DNA of 12,732 nucleotides from Victivallales bacterium (GCA_018648945.1 JABGQJ010000160.1:1-12732); one strand, 5' to 3'. Counted from the stretch's first letter, positions 5,656-12,732 are shown. The notes: a model not told the origin generated them from the letters alone. Translations and numbers: made by a program.

Positions 5656-6956
5656 GGTGCGGCTGCCCCCGAAGACTGGCCAAGGAGCGCCTCGATCTCC
5701 GCCAGCACTCGGTCGCCCGTGTCGCTCGCGAAATGCATGCTCTCGGGGGTGGCGCCATATCCCTCGCGAACACACTCGTGGGCCAACGGCAGGTAGCCTT
5801 GGTAGCCCCCCGCACAAGAGAGCAGCAAGCTGTTCGGGAACGCTGCCTTCATCCTCAACGAGATCTCCGAGAACACCTCGAAGGGCAAGGCGACCAGCGA
5901 CACGGACCCAAGACGCACCTCCTGGACCGGGATGTCGAAGCGATTGCTCGGGTAAAGCCGGGAGCGATAGAGGCCCTGGGCACACTCGCCGTAGCTTGCC
6001 CCGCCCCGCGACTGCTCGAATCTGTCGGCGGCAGTGGCGGCATCGACCGGCACCATCGCCGCAGCCGACAGCAAACGGCACTCGCCGCCCACGTGCACGA
6101 CCGGATCGGGACGGTAGCGCCGCTCCGCCAGAATCGCCGTGTCCGCCAGAGCCCGCCCGATCCGCATCCGGCACTCGCCCTGGCGGTTGATTGGGACCGT
6201 GTCTCCCGCCGCACCGAGGGCAAAAAGCACCGGACACTTCCAGGCTCCCCCCAGCTCGGCCCGGAGGTAGTGGGGGTAGTCTGCAGAGATGTATCGTTCG
6301 CCTTCTGGGATTGCATCGGTACCAGTGACCGGGTGGCACCCGAAATTGGTCAACGCCCCGATGATCCCATGCTCGCCTCGGAAGCGCAGCACGGCCAACT
6401 CGTCGTCTGTCGGCAGGAATTCGAGCTGGGTGTCGTCTCCCGGGTACAGGTAGCTCGTGGTCACCATGCCATCCGGTCGCCGGGGCCGTCGATTGAACAG
6501 CAACCCGGGCACCGGCACGCAGACCCTCTCAAGCACGGCAGGCTGCAGGCGCGCCAGGGCCTCGCGTGCCGCTCCCACCAGTTGGGTCTCCACCAAGGCC
6601 ACATGGGCAGGATCTGGCTCCACCAGGCCGGTCGCCGGGTTGGCGTAGATGGTGGCCTGCACGGCGGGTGCGAAATGCGTATGCGTGCAAGAGATCAGGA
6701 TATGGGGGAACCCGATTCCGGTCTCGCTCTCAAGCAACTCGTACCAACGCTGGCAAACATGGTGCTGCACACCGATCATGTCCAAGCAGATCACCAGCAC
6801 CGTCCGCTGCCCGTCGCCAACCGCCAGGCAGCGCAGCGAGAGCGGCTCGCGGATGCCCAGGGATCTGCTGTCCCGGGCACTATACCCGTGCAGAAGCTGG
6901 GGGGTTGCGGGGGAAATGTCCCGAATCGCGACGCCTGCCGAGAGTCCTGCCTGCAT
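5652..6956 (-). CDS. Neutral/alkaline ceramidase-like hydrolase, cytoplasmic, atypical active site
   Basis: This is a protein of 434 residues resembling the N-terminal domain of neutral/alkaline non-lysosomal ceramidases (PF04734), an amidase family with a zinc site. Family landmarks are GVAIRDISP at 8-16, the zinc-binding SCTHTHFAP at 89-97 (His92, His94), NFGCHPV at 204-210 (His208), SADYPHYLR at 224-232 and GAAGD at 248-252. In true ceramidases the last block reads GDVSPN with a serine nucleophile; here it is GDTVPI, so the serine is absent. Many short homologues in planctomycete-type bacteria lack it too and are of unknown substrate. There is no signal peptide and no C-terminal ceramidase domain. 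The ATG start has GGAGG seven bases upstream. It is the third gene of operon A, 34 bases after the sulfatase, so a role in glycan breakdown, perhaps amide or ester hydrolysis, is more likely than lipid hydrolysis. Confidence 0.75.
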   Translation of the reverse strand: MQAGLSAGVAIRDISPATPQLLHGYSARDSRSLGIREPLSLRCLAVGDGQRTVLVICLDMIGVQHHVCQRWYELLESETGIGFPHILISCTHTHFAPAVQATIYANPATGLVEPDPAHVALVETQLVGAAREALARLQPAVLERVCVPVPGLLFNRRPRRPDGMVTTSYLYPGDDTQLEFLPTDDELAVLRFRGEHGIIGALTNFGCHPVTGTDAIPEGERYISADYPHYLRAELGGAWKCPVLFALGAAGDTVPINRQGECRMRIGRALADTAILAERRYRPDPVVHVGGECRLLSAAAMVPVDAATAADRFEQSRGGASYGECAQGLYRSRLYPSNRFDIPVQEVRLGSVSLVALPFEVFSEISLRMKAAFPNSLLLSCAGGYQGYLPLAHECVREGYGATPESMHFASDTGDRVLAEIEALLGQSSGAAAP

Positions 6957-6990
6957 GAACTTGCCTCCTGCACTTCCGGGTTGTCATGAA

Positions 6991-8418
6991 TCAGCGCTGG
7001 TTCGCTCCAGCCGGGAATGGCCAGCGTTCGCTCGATCCGCTCCGACCGGATCGCGTGCGGACGATTGCCTCGCCTGTCACCCAGCTCTCGATCCTCGCCC
7101 CATCCCAACTGGCCAGAACCAATGCGGCCAGACGGTCACGGGTCTCGGCGTGCTCCGGGTCGCCCCCCAGGTCGTGGGTTTCGCCAGGATCGGTCGCCAG
7201 ATCGAACAACTCAGGCCGGTCGTAGCCATGGTAGACCGACAACTTCCAGCGTCCCTCGCGGACCATCCGCGCCGGGCGCTGCCCCGAGGCACAGCTCTCC
7301 GCGAAGACCCGGTCCGGCCACTGGGAATCGCCCCCCCGCCCAAGCAGGGAACGCAGGCTGTGGCCTCGCGCTGCCGGCAGGGCCTCGGCCTCTGCGAAAT
7401 CCAGCAGCGTCGGCCCCAGATCCAGCAGGCTGGCGACCTGGGACAGTTCGGCTCCGGCCTGCACGCCAGGACCGCGCCAAAGCCAGGGCACTCCCACCGA
7501 CCCTTCGTAGAAGCACGACTTCGCCCACATCCCGTGCTCGCCGTTCAGATCGCCATGGTCGGAGGTATAGACCACATGCGTCGTGCCAGCCAGTCCGGCC
7601 GTATCGACAGCATCCATGAGCTTGCCCACACTGGCATCCACGGTCTCCACCAAGCCGTAGTAGGCCGCCCGGGAACGACGGGCATCCACCGCACCGACGC
7701 CAGTGAGTCCGCGCGACTCACGCACCGCCTGGACTGCGGGGTGTTCGCCTCCCGGAGGCATCGTGTCCACCTCGGGAAGCACGTCCAGGTAGTGTTCGAA
7801 GAGATCGGCAGCGCAAACGTAGGGGTTATGCGGCAACAGCAGCCCCACGACCAGGCAAAATGGGCGCTCGGAGCCCCCTCCCCGCTCGGTCAGGAATGCC
7901 TCGGCCCGGGCAACCACATCCCGGTCGTAGACCTCGTAGGTGGCCTGGCCGGGGCCGCACGCGGCGGGGGCCAACGCCGCCGCCGACTGACCGCAACCGG
8001 CCTTGTCCCACACGCCCTCGAACATCTCTCCCAAGGGCATCCCGGTCATGGCCCCGCTCACATCGCCAACCAGACGAGATTCGAACCCATGCCTCTGGTC
8101 TGGCCCATTGAAGTGCATGCGCCCGCAGAGAACCGTCTCGTACCCCGCCCGCGCCAGCTGGTGGGCGAAGGTCGGCACCACGGGGGACAATACGCCGCCG
8201 TTGGTCCAGATACCCAGATCGCACGGATGCTGGCTGGCCATAAGGGACATGCGCGACGGCACGCATAGGGGGGATGGACAGTAGGCGGAGGCCAACCGCG
8301 TCCCCTCCTGCGCCAAGCGGTCCAGGCTCGGGGTACGGGCAAACGGGTCACCCGCAAAGCCCGCTACATGGGGGCTGTGCTGGTCCGACAAAATGACCAG
8401 TAGGTTGGGCTGCTCCAT
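6991..8418 (-). CDS. Type I sulfatase (arylsulfatase/choline-sulfatase-like), no signal peptide
   Basis: This is a sulfatase of 475 residues. The catalytic motif CVPSR at 52-56 has Cys52, which is converted to formylglycine, and Arg56. Metal-binding residues are visible in LSDQH (Asp12) and TSDHGD (Asp287, His288), and Lys300 follows in WAKSCFYEGS. GRMHFNGPDQRHGFE (99-113) closely resembles the pattern of the choline-sulfatase branch, although the neighbours point to a carbohydrate substrate. The N-terminus (MEQPNLLVILSDQ) enters the fold directly, so the enzyme is predicted cytoplasmic. The C-terminal DLATDPGETHDLGGDPEH is the usual sulfatase tail motif. ATG 8418 lies six bases after the lyase stop, with GGGAG nine bases upstream inside the end of the lyase gene, giving tight coupling. 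The enzyme needs a maturase (anaerobic SME or FGE), which is not in the window. Confidence 0.93.
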   Translation of the reverse strand: MEQPNLLVILSDQHSPHVAGFAGDPFARTPSLDRLAQEGTRLASAYCPSPLCVPSRMSLMASQHPCDLGIWTNGGVLSPVVPTFAHQLARAGYETVLCGRMHFNGPDQRHGFESRLVGDVSGAMTGMPLGEMFEGVWDKAGCGQSAAALAPAACGPGQATYEVYDRDVVARAEAFLTERGGGSERPFCLVVGLLLPHNPYVCAADLFEHYLDVLPEVDTMPPGGEHPAVQAVRESRGLTGVGAVDARRSRAAYYGLVETVDASVGKLMDAVDTAGLAGTTHVVYTSDHGDLNGEHGMWAKSCFYEGSVGVPWLWRGPGVQAGAELSQVASLLDLGPTLLDFAEAEALPAARGHSLRSLLGRGGDSQWPDRVFAESCASGQRPARMVREGRWKLSVYHGYDRPELFDLATDPGETHDLGGDPEHAETRDRLAALVLASWDGARIESWVTGEAIVRTRSGRSGSSERWPFPAGANQR

Positions 8419-8424
8419 TCCTCG

Positions 8425-11298
8425 TCACTCCCGGACTGGCACCAGCTTGATCCAGTCCATGTTGAGACCATTGCCACAATCATTGATCAGCTTGACCACA
8501 CACTTTCCCGCCTTGAGTTTCGTCAGCGCCGGGACACCACTCTCCGCCAGATAGACATCGCGCCAGTCACTCGTCTTGGAGCTCCAGCCACCCGTCTCGG
8601 GGAAGAGGAAGTTCTGCACGCCAGCCAACGGCTTGCCCCCCACCAGTACCTGCCGCGTGGTCGGGGTCGCGGCCGTGCCGCAGGCCCGCACCAGCACGGC
8701 GTACGTGCCCGCCTGCGGCACGTCCAGAACGTATTCCAGGGCGTGTCCCTTGTCGTCCCAGAACTTGAAGGCCTTGCCCGACGCCCCGGGCTTCTCGCAG
8801 ACGGTGATCTCGCCGCCACTCTGTGCGGTCGGGCTTTCCGCCTCCACCATGATGGCCTGCTTGAGATCAGGCTTCAGCGCTCCCCACTTCGGGTCGCGGT
8901 AGATGCCGGGAAGATCATCGGGGAGTTCGCAGGGGGAGACCACGAAGCGGACCCGCGCCGCAGCCACGGGAGCCGCCAGCGAGACCGCCAGCCGGGTCGG
9001 GGACTTCCTCCCGGCGTTCTCGATCTCCTCCTCTTCGAGCTCCCAGACCCCGCCTTCCACCGAGACGTCCACACGCACGCACCGTTTGGCATCATACAGG
9101 AACCACGTGCTCTTGTCCCGCCGGAATGCCTTCCGGTAGGTGACCAGCGGAGTGCTGAAGGTCTGGGGTTCCGCAAATCGGACAGCATCGACAATCTCGA
9201 TCATCTGCTGCTTCCGCTCGTAGCAGAAACTGCGGGTGAGTTCCGTGAGTTCGGGCACCGCGTAGGCAGCGCTCAGGTCGAGAAGGAGGCAGTCACGCTG
9301 GGACGAGAACTCCGAGGCCAGCACCTCGGCGGCCGCCTTGCTCCCGCCGGACTGCAGCTTCCCAGCCACCAGAGGCACCGGATGTCCATAGGAGTTGAGC
9401 ACCTTGCTCACATAGCGGTCCCGGCTGAACGTGCGGCGGGTATAGGTCTCCCCGCCCGGGTCGCCAAGCATGTCCGCACCAGCCAGGACGATGGTGTAGG
9501 AACCCACGTCATTGTGGTTGTGGTGCTCGGCATTGTGCCCGCCCTTGATCCCCGCGCCAAAGAGCACCTCGGCATCCGGCCGCGAGCGCGAGATCAGCAC
9601 TTGGGCATCCCCGAACCACGTGCGCAGCGGCAATCCTGGGTCGGTCCCGTCGGTCGGTGGGGGGGCCTGCCCAAAGGAACGCAGACCAATGCCCACATGG
9701 CCCCCACTCAGCAGATGCGGCATCTTGGCGTTGCCCGGCACGGCTGCCGGATACACCTGACGCACCAAGGCCCAGATGCTTGTGCTGGGAGCCCCGCCGC
9801 CGTCGGCAAACCACGGTGCCCGCCCCGGCTGGGTCTGGTAACCCTTGGCATAGGCGGCGATCCGCGTGAGCTTCTCGCCCTGGAAGATGTCCAACTTGCC
9901 ATCCGTGGCGGCGCGCACCGTGAGTCCCAGCATCATGAAATGCCCGAACCCATAGTTCCAGTACCCCATGCCCTCGCTACAGTAGCCGTCCCCGGTGAAG
10001 CCGCTCAGGAAGATGGGATTGGAGAGCTCCATGGCGGCCAAGTACTCAGCCCGGTCGCGGGGGGAGTCAACCAAGGTCAACGCCGTCCCGATCACCCCGG
10101 CCGTACACACGGCATTCCAGTTGTTCGTGCCCCGCATCCACCAGTTCCCCAGAGTGTCGCCCTCGCGCACCGCGTGGATGTAGACATCGAGAATGCGCCG
10201 CTTGACCTCCTGGCGCAGACGCGTCCGAACGGCAGGCATGAGCTTCTCGCCCAGCCAGTAGTCCACGGCAGACAGCAACCACCCCCGTGCCGAGGAGCCC
10301 AGGTCGATGGTCAGATGGGTGCCCTTGAAGTTGGTCAGGCCACTGTCATGGGCCGGCATGGTCCAGCTCCGCTCGTCACAAAGGGCCAGCACATCCCGCT
10401 CCAAGGCCTTTAGGAAGCGCCCCTTGTATTCCAGGCACTCGGCCAGCAGCAATGCGCTGATGCGCCGTGTCCGCGCCCCGTAGGGCCGCTGGTAGTTGGT
10501 GCGGTTGCCGGTCTGGGTAAACTGCAGATACAATTCGTCGGGCACGTCTGGCGGCAGCGTGTCCAGATAGCCGGTCGCGCCCTTGATGGCGCCCGCCGCC
10601 TCGGGCAGGGCCGCCAGCTTCCCCCAGGCATCCCGGTCGCTTGCCGGACGCCCAATACCGTGCGGTTCGGGCCGAAGCAACCCCGCGATTTCCTCGATCC
10701 TCTTCTCGGCGGGGACCTTCAACGCGTTCCTGGAACTCCGAGTGGCGCGGATGACCTTCGCCGCCTCCACATCGTTGAGCACGGCGAACGAGAAATCGTC
10801 GAGATCGACCATGCCCTTGCTGCCATTGAAGGAATGCACCCAGGCCGTCACCGTCTTCGCGCCCTTCGGAGCCTTGCCGTGCAAGACAAGCTGCCCCCAC
10901 TCCTTCTGCGTTTCCGCCACGATGAGGATGATCTCGTTGTGGCGTTGCGGCGTGTTCAGTCCCTTGCCCTTGGCTTCGGCGAACTGCAGGTAGACGCCGA
11001 CACCCCCCGTGCCGTCGGGCGTCCGCGCCCAGAAACGGAGGGCATAGGTCTTGCCCTCGACGACGGGAACCGTGGCGGAACGGCAATCGCTGCCCCCCTT
11101 TGTGCTCTGGTCCACAACGCGTAGCCCGCGCGTGCCACTGCGTGCCGCCTCGGGGATGATCCGGGCCATCCCGTTCGCCCCCAACCGCCAGTTGGAATCA
11201 GGCTTCTCGAAGCCAGCGTCGGGCAGATCCAGTCCAGTCTCGGCCAAGGCGACGGCCCCCAAAAGAGACAGAACAACGGGAAAAACGAGCTTCTTCAT
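8425..11298 (-). CDS. Secreted heparinase II/III-family polysaccharide lyase with N- and C-terminal carbohydrate-binding-like domains
   Basis: This is a protein of 957 residues. ATG 11298 gives a signal peptide (MKKLVFPVVLSLLGAVALAET) and has GAGGTG eight bases upstream; an in-frame codon at 11331 only adds a polar leader. Residues about 22-173 look like a CenC-type beta-sandwich ending in VDLDDFSF. Residues about 250-530 form the alpha/alpha toroid, with GTNNWN (390-395) and EGMGYWNYG (442-450). Residues about 555-790 form the heparinase II/III sandwich, with HHNHNDVGSY (592-601) and MLGDPGGETYT (610-620), the typical His/Asp-rich signature. Residues 812-953 resemble a CBM6/35-like domain ending in LNMDWIKLVPV. 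The family cleaves uronate-containing glycans by beta-elimination; the exact polymer is unknown and the toroid could also suit alginate- or ulvan-type substrates. It is the first gene of operon A, and action outside the cytoplasm is expected. Confidence 0.88.
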   Translation of the reverse strand: MKKLVFPVVLSLLGAVALAETGLDLPDAGFEKPDSNWRLGANGMARIIPEAARSGTRGLRVVDQSTKGGSDCRSATVPVVEGKTYALRFWARTPDGTGGVGVYLQFAEAKGKGLNTPQRHNEIILIVAETQKEWGQLVLHGKAPKGAKTVTAWVHSFNGSKGMVDLDDFSFAVLNDVEAAKVIRATRSSRNALKVPAEKRIEEIAGLLRPEPHGIGRPASDRDAWGKLAALPEAAGAIKGATGYLDTLPPDVPDELYLQFTQTGNRTNYQRPYGARTRRISALLLAECLEYKGRFLKALERDVLALCDERSWTMPAHDSGLTNFKGTHLTIDLGSSARGWLLSAVDYWLGEKLMPAVRTRLRQEVKRRILDVYIHAVREGDTLGNWWMRGTNNWNAVCTAGVIGTALTLVDSPRDRAEYLAAMELSNPIFLSGFTGDGYCSEGMGYWNYGFGHFMMLGLTVRAATDGKLDIFQGEKLTRIAAYAKGYQTQPGRAPWFADGGGAPSTSIWALVRQVYPAAVPGNAKMPHLLSGGHVGIGLRSFGQAPPPTDGTDPGLPLRTWFGDAQVLISRSRPDAEVLFGAGIKGGHNAEHHNHNDVGSYTIVLAGADMLGDPGGETYTRRTFSRDRYVSKVLNSYGHPVPLVAGKLQSGGSKAAAEVLASEFSSQRDCLLLDLSAAYAVPELTELTRSFCYERKQQMIEIVDAVRFAEPQTFSTPLVTYRKAFRRDKSTWFLYDAKRCVRVDVSVEGGVWELEEEEIENAGRKSPTRLAVSLAAPVAAARVRFVVSPCELPDDLPGIYRDPKWGALKPDLKQAIMVEAESPTAQSGGEITVCEKPGASGKAFKFWDDKGHALEYVLDVPQAGTYAVLVRACGTAATPTTRQVLVGGKPLAGVQNFLFPETGGWSSKTSDWRDVYLAESGVPALTKLKAGKCVVKLINDCGNGLNMDWIKLVPVRE

Positions 11299-11340
11299 GG
11301 CACACGCACCTCGGTTCTTAAGTTGCATCAACTCACCCCC

Positions 11341-11370
11341 ACCATACTACCCGTCCGGCCCGGACGTCAA
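11341..11370 (-). promoter_or_regulatory. Candidate promoter of operon A
   Basis: On the minus strand TTGACG (11370-11365, five of six against TTGACA) is followed by TATGGT (11346-11341) at 18 bases, or by TAGTAT (11349-11344) at 15. Transcription would start near 11334, giving a leader of about 36 bases before the lyase ATG. The spacer carries a perfect dyad. Confidence 0.45.
11352..11366. promoter_or_regulatory. 15-base perfect dyad, candidate operator
   Basis: CGTCCGG-C-CCGGACG has seven-base arms around one central base. It fills most of the spacer between the -35 and -10 boxes of the operon A promoter candidate and overlaps the last two bases of the -35 box. That position suits a dimeric repressor or a MerR-type spacer-binding regulator. 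No regulator gene is in the window. Confidence 0.4.
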
Positions 11371-11388
11371 CCACAGGCGGGCGATTGC

Positions 11389-11490
11389 GGCCAAAGTTGG
11401 GTTCCTTCCCCGCATTGCCCACTCCTGCGCCGGGCGCTACAGTCTGGCAAGCACCGCCACAGTCACGCCGCAAGGAACCCAACCATGGCC
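11389..11490. repeat. Imperfect inverted repeat, one arm covering the RBS and start codon of the URO-D-like gene
   Basis: GGCCAAAGTTGGGTTCCTT (11389-11407) is the reverse complement of AAGGAACCCAACCATGGCC (11472-11490) at 17 of 19 positions; the twelve inner base pairs are perfect. The right arm contains the AAGGA ribosome-binding site and the ATG. The arms are 64 bases apart. Confidence 0.7.
11415..11443 (+). promoter_or_regulatory. Candidate promoter of the URO-D-like gene
   Basis: TTGCCC (11415-11420, four of six) and TACAGT (11438-11443, four of six) are spaced by exactly 17 bases. Transcription would start near 11450 and give a leader of about 35 bases. The promoter lies between the two arms of the inverted repeat, so its transcript would lack the left arm. 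Confidence 0.35.
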
Positions 11491-12732
11491 ACCACCCCGC
11501 CCCGCGAACGCGACATTCTCCGTTCTCTGGCCGAAGAGATCGCCGGGATTGCCGCCGATCCCGTGAATCGCGAAAACGACCTTGCCTGGCGACAGCTGAA
11601 CGCGCTCGATCCCGCCGCCCGTCCCCTGGTCTGGATCAACGAGATTCCCTGGCGGGAGATGAATGTCGATGGCGAACTGGATCTGCAGTGCGAAACTCCG
11701 TTCTGCCGAGGCATCGAGAACGGGTTCCGCCAGACCATCTACCAATGGCGGCACATGCGTGGCCACATGATCGTGCCGCCGACCTACTCCTCTCCCCTCA
11801 TCATCCGGGATACCGGATTCGGCATCCGCCAGGAAGGCGTGAACAACCCCACCGGTCCCGTCGGCGGCATCGCGTCCCAGGAATTCGACCCGCAGATCAA
11901 GGACTTCGGGGACGTGGAGAAGATCAGGATCCCCGAGATCAGTCACGACGAAGCCGCATCCGCCGAACGGCTGGCGACCTTGCAGGATCTCTTCGGCGAC
12001 ATCCTGGAGGTGCGGCAGCGCGGGGTGGCCCACCAGTGGTTCACGCTCTGGGACAACCTGATTCGCTGGTACGGCGTCCAGGAAGCGATGATGGATTTCA
12101 TCCTGAACCCCGACCTGGTCCATGCGGCGCTGCAACGGTTGCTGGACGCCTGCATGGCGCGCCTGGACGAACAAGTTGCCCTCGGCGTCCTCTCGCCCAC
12201 GAATGGTCCCATGCGCGTGGGCTCGGGCGGCTATGCCTGCACCGATGAGTTGCCCGAGATCAGCGGCGTGCCCGGCTCGGTCGGCCCGGATGAACAATGG
12301 GGCTGCGCCAACGCCCAGATCCTTTCCGAGGTCTCCCCCGAGATGCACGAGGAGTTCTCCCTGCGCTACGGCCGCCAGTGGCTGGCGCGCTTCGGTATGT
12401 CCTACTACGGCTGCTGCGAGCCCCTGCACCTGAAAATGGGGATTCTGCAGAGCATCCCTAACCTGCGCAAGATCTCCATGAGCGCCTGGGCCGATCCGGC
12501 CCGCATGGCGGAGGCAGGCGACGGACGCTATGTCCTCTCCTTCAAACCGAACCCGGCCATCTTCGCCAGCGAAGAGAAGTGGCACCCGGAATGGGCACGC
12601 CAGGAACTTGTCGAGATGTTCGAGAAAACCCAGGGCAGCAAGGTCGAGGTCATCATGAAGGACGTGAGCACCGTGAGTTGTCATCCCGAGCGCCTTTGGG
12701 AATGGGCCGACATCGCCGTGCAAGTCGCCGAG
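11485..12732 (+). CDS. URO-D-superfamily/corrinoid methyltransferase-like protein, 3' end beyond the window
   Basis: The frame starts at ATG 11485, with AAGGA at 11472-11476 spaced eight bases, and stays open to the last base, giving 416 residues without a stop. The sequence has the look of the large family of URO-D-like (uroporphyrinogen decarboxylase/methylcobamide:CoM methyltransferase-type TIM-barrel) proteins common in Lentisphaerota- and Planctomycetota-type genomes. It has a helical N-terminus, a middle region with WFTLWDNLIRWYGVQEAMMDFILNPDLVH (186-213, cited as two adjoining parts WFTLWDNLIRWYG and VQEAMMDFILNPDLV), and a C-terminal barrel half with MSYYGCCEPLH (305-315). Then come IPNLRKISMSAWADP (324-338) and YVLSFKPNPAIF (349-360). 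Cys310, Cys311 and His315 could bind zinc, as in such methyltransferases. No signal peptide is seen, so it is cytoplasmic. It is divergent from the lyase-sulfatase operon. The family call rests on overall pattern, not on a diagnostic motif, so the exact reaction is unknown. Confidence 0.65.
   Translation, partial: MATTPPRERDILRSLAEEIAGIAADPVNRENDLAWRQLNALDPAARPLVWINEIPWREMNVDGELDLQCETPFCRGIENGFRQTIYQWRHMRGHMIVPPTYSSPLIIRDTGFGIRQEGVNNPTGPVGGIASQEFDPQIKDFGDVEKIRIPEISHDEAASAERLATLQDLFGDILEVRQRGVAHQWFTLWDNLIRWYGVQEAMMDFILNPDLVHAALQRLLDACMARLDEQVALGVLSPTNGPMRVGSGGYACTDELPEISGVPGSVGPDEQWGCANAQILSEVSPEMHEEFSLRYGRQWLARFGMSYYGCCEPLHLKMGILQSIPNLRKISMSAWADPARMAEAGDGRYVLSFKPNPAIFASEEKWHPEWARQELVEMFEKTQGSKVEVIMKDVSTVSCHPERLWEWADIAVQVAE

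Larger units (their letters stand above)
11299..11484. promoter_or_regulatory. Divergent control region between operon A and the URO-D-like gene
   Basis: These 186 bases lie between two divergent starts. They contain a minus-strand promoter candidate with a dyad in its spacer (11341-11370), a plus-strand promoter candidate (11415-11443), and an inverted copy of the rightward gene's start region (11389-11407 against 11472-11490). The arrangement suggests both units are controlled together. Confidence 0.5.

Noticed and set aside
5457..6989. Plus-strand open frame of 510 codons
   Set aside because: It is antisense to the ceramidase-like gene, with no recognisable motif and Arg/His/Gln-rich composition.
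6649..8268. Plus-strand open frame of 539 codons
   Set aside because: It is antisense to the sulfatase and part of the ceramidase-like gene, and is a shadow of GC-rich third positions.
8743..10413. Plus-strand open frame of 556 codons
   Set aside because: It is antisense to the heparinase-family lyase, which carries clear family motifs. The frame shows no domain of its own.
11385..12248. Plus-strand open frame (287 codons) overlapping the URO-D-like gene
   Set aside because: Its product is extremely Arg/Pro-rich and low in hydrophobic residues, which is typical of a shifted frame of the gene starting at 11485.
11437..12723. Long minus-strand open frame (428 codons) at the right edge
   Set aside because: It is antisense to the + strand gene starting at 11485, which has a ribosome-binding site and protein-like sequence. 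The minus frame is His/Asp/Gly-rich without recognisable domains and arises from GC-rich codon bias.
1..12732. tRNA, rRNA, CRISPR arrays, phage genes or a defence system
   Set aside because: I saw no cloverleaf-like conserved arms, no regularly spaced repeats and no genes of these classes. The only mobile-element trace is the transposase end at the left edge.

Overview
The window is GC-rich, densely coding DNA from a bacterium. Its gene content (heparinase II/III-type lyase, type I sulfatase, neutral-ceramidase-like hydrolase, SGNH-type acetylesterase, URO-D-like protein) is typical of glycan-degrading members of the Planctomycetota/Lentisphaerota/Kiritimatiellota/Verrucomicrobiota group. This placement is inferred from gene families only; there is no rRNA or other marker to fix it.

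Layout, left to right. (1) The left edge holds the last 125 codons of an IS4/IS1634-type DDE transposase on the + strand. (2) It converges on two small minus-strand genes (547-825 and 869-1183) encoding hypothetical membrane proteins. (3) A 197-base gap with two GC-rich hairpins separates these from operon B on the minus strand: a GT39/ArnT-like polytopic glycosyltransferase (5473-3635), the 23S rRNA/tRNA methyltransferase RlmN (3638-2580) and a secreted SASA-family acetylesterase (2583-1381). Each of the two junctions is an ATGA stop/start overlap. (4) A 178-base gap with a candidate promoter and a GNRA-loop hairpin leads to operon A, also minus strand: a secreted heparinase II/III-family lyase with carbohydrate-binding-like domains at both ends (11298-8425), a sulfatase without signal peptide (8418-6991) and a ceramidase-like hydrolase without signal peptide (6956-5652). 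Gaps inside operon A are 6 and 34 bases. (5) A 186-base divergent control region (11299-11484) separates operon A from a + strand gene (11485 to the window end, no stop reached) that looks like a URO-D-superfamily/corrinoid-methyltransferase-like protein.

How the genes may work together (inference): the lyase would cut an anionic, probably uronate-containing and possibly sulfated glycan outside the cytoplasm. The sulfatase and ceramidase-like hydrolase would act on imported products, and the divergent URO-D-like protein may handle a methyl group or another downstream step. No transporter, TonB receptor, regulator or sulfatase-maturing enzyme lies inside the window.

The control region is the most unusual part. 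The operon A promoter candidate carries a perfect 15-base dyad between its -35 and -10 boxes. The rightward gene's ribosome-binding site and start codon are repeated in inverted orientation (17 of 19 positions) 64 bases upstream, with a second promoter candidate lying between the two copies. No tRNA, rRNA, CRISPR array or complete mobile element was found, and no stretch over 300 bases lacks a gene.
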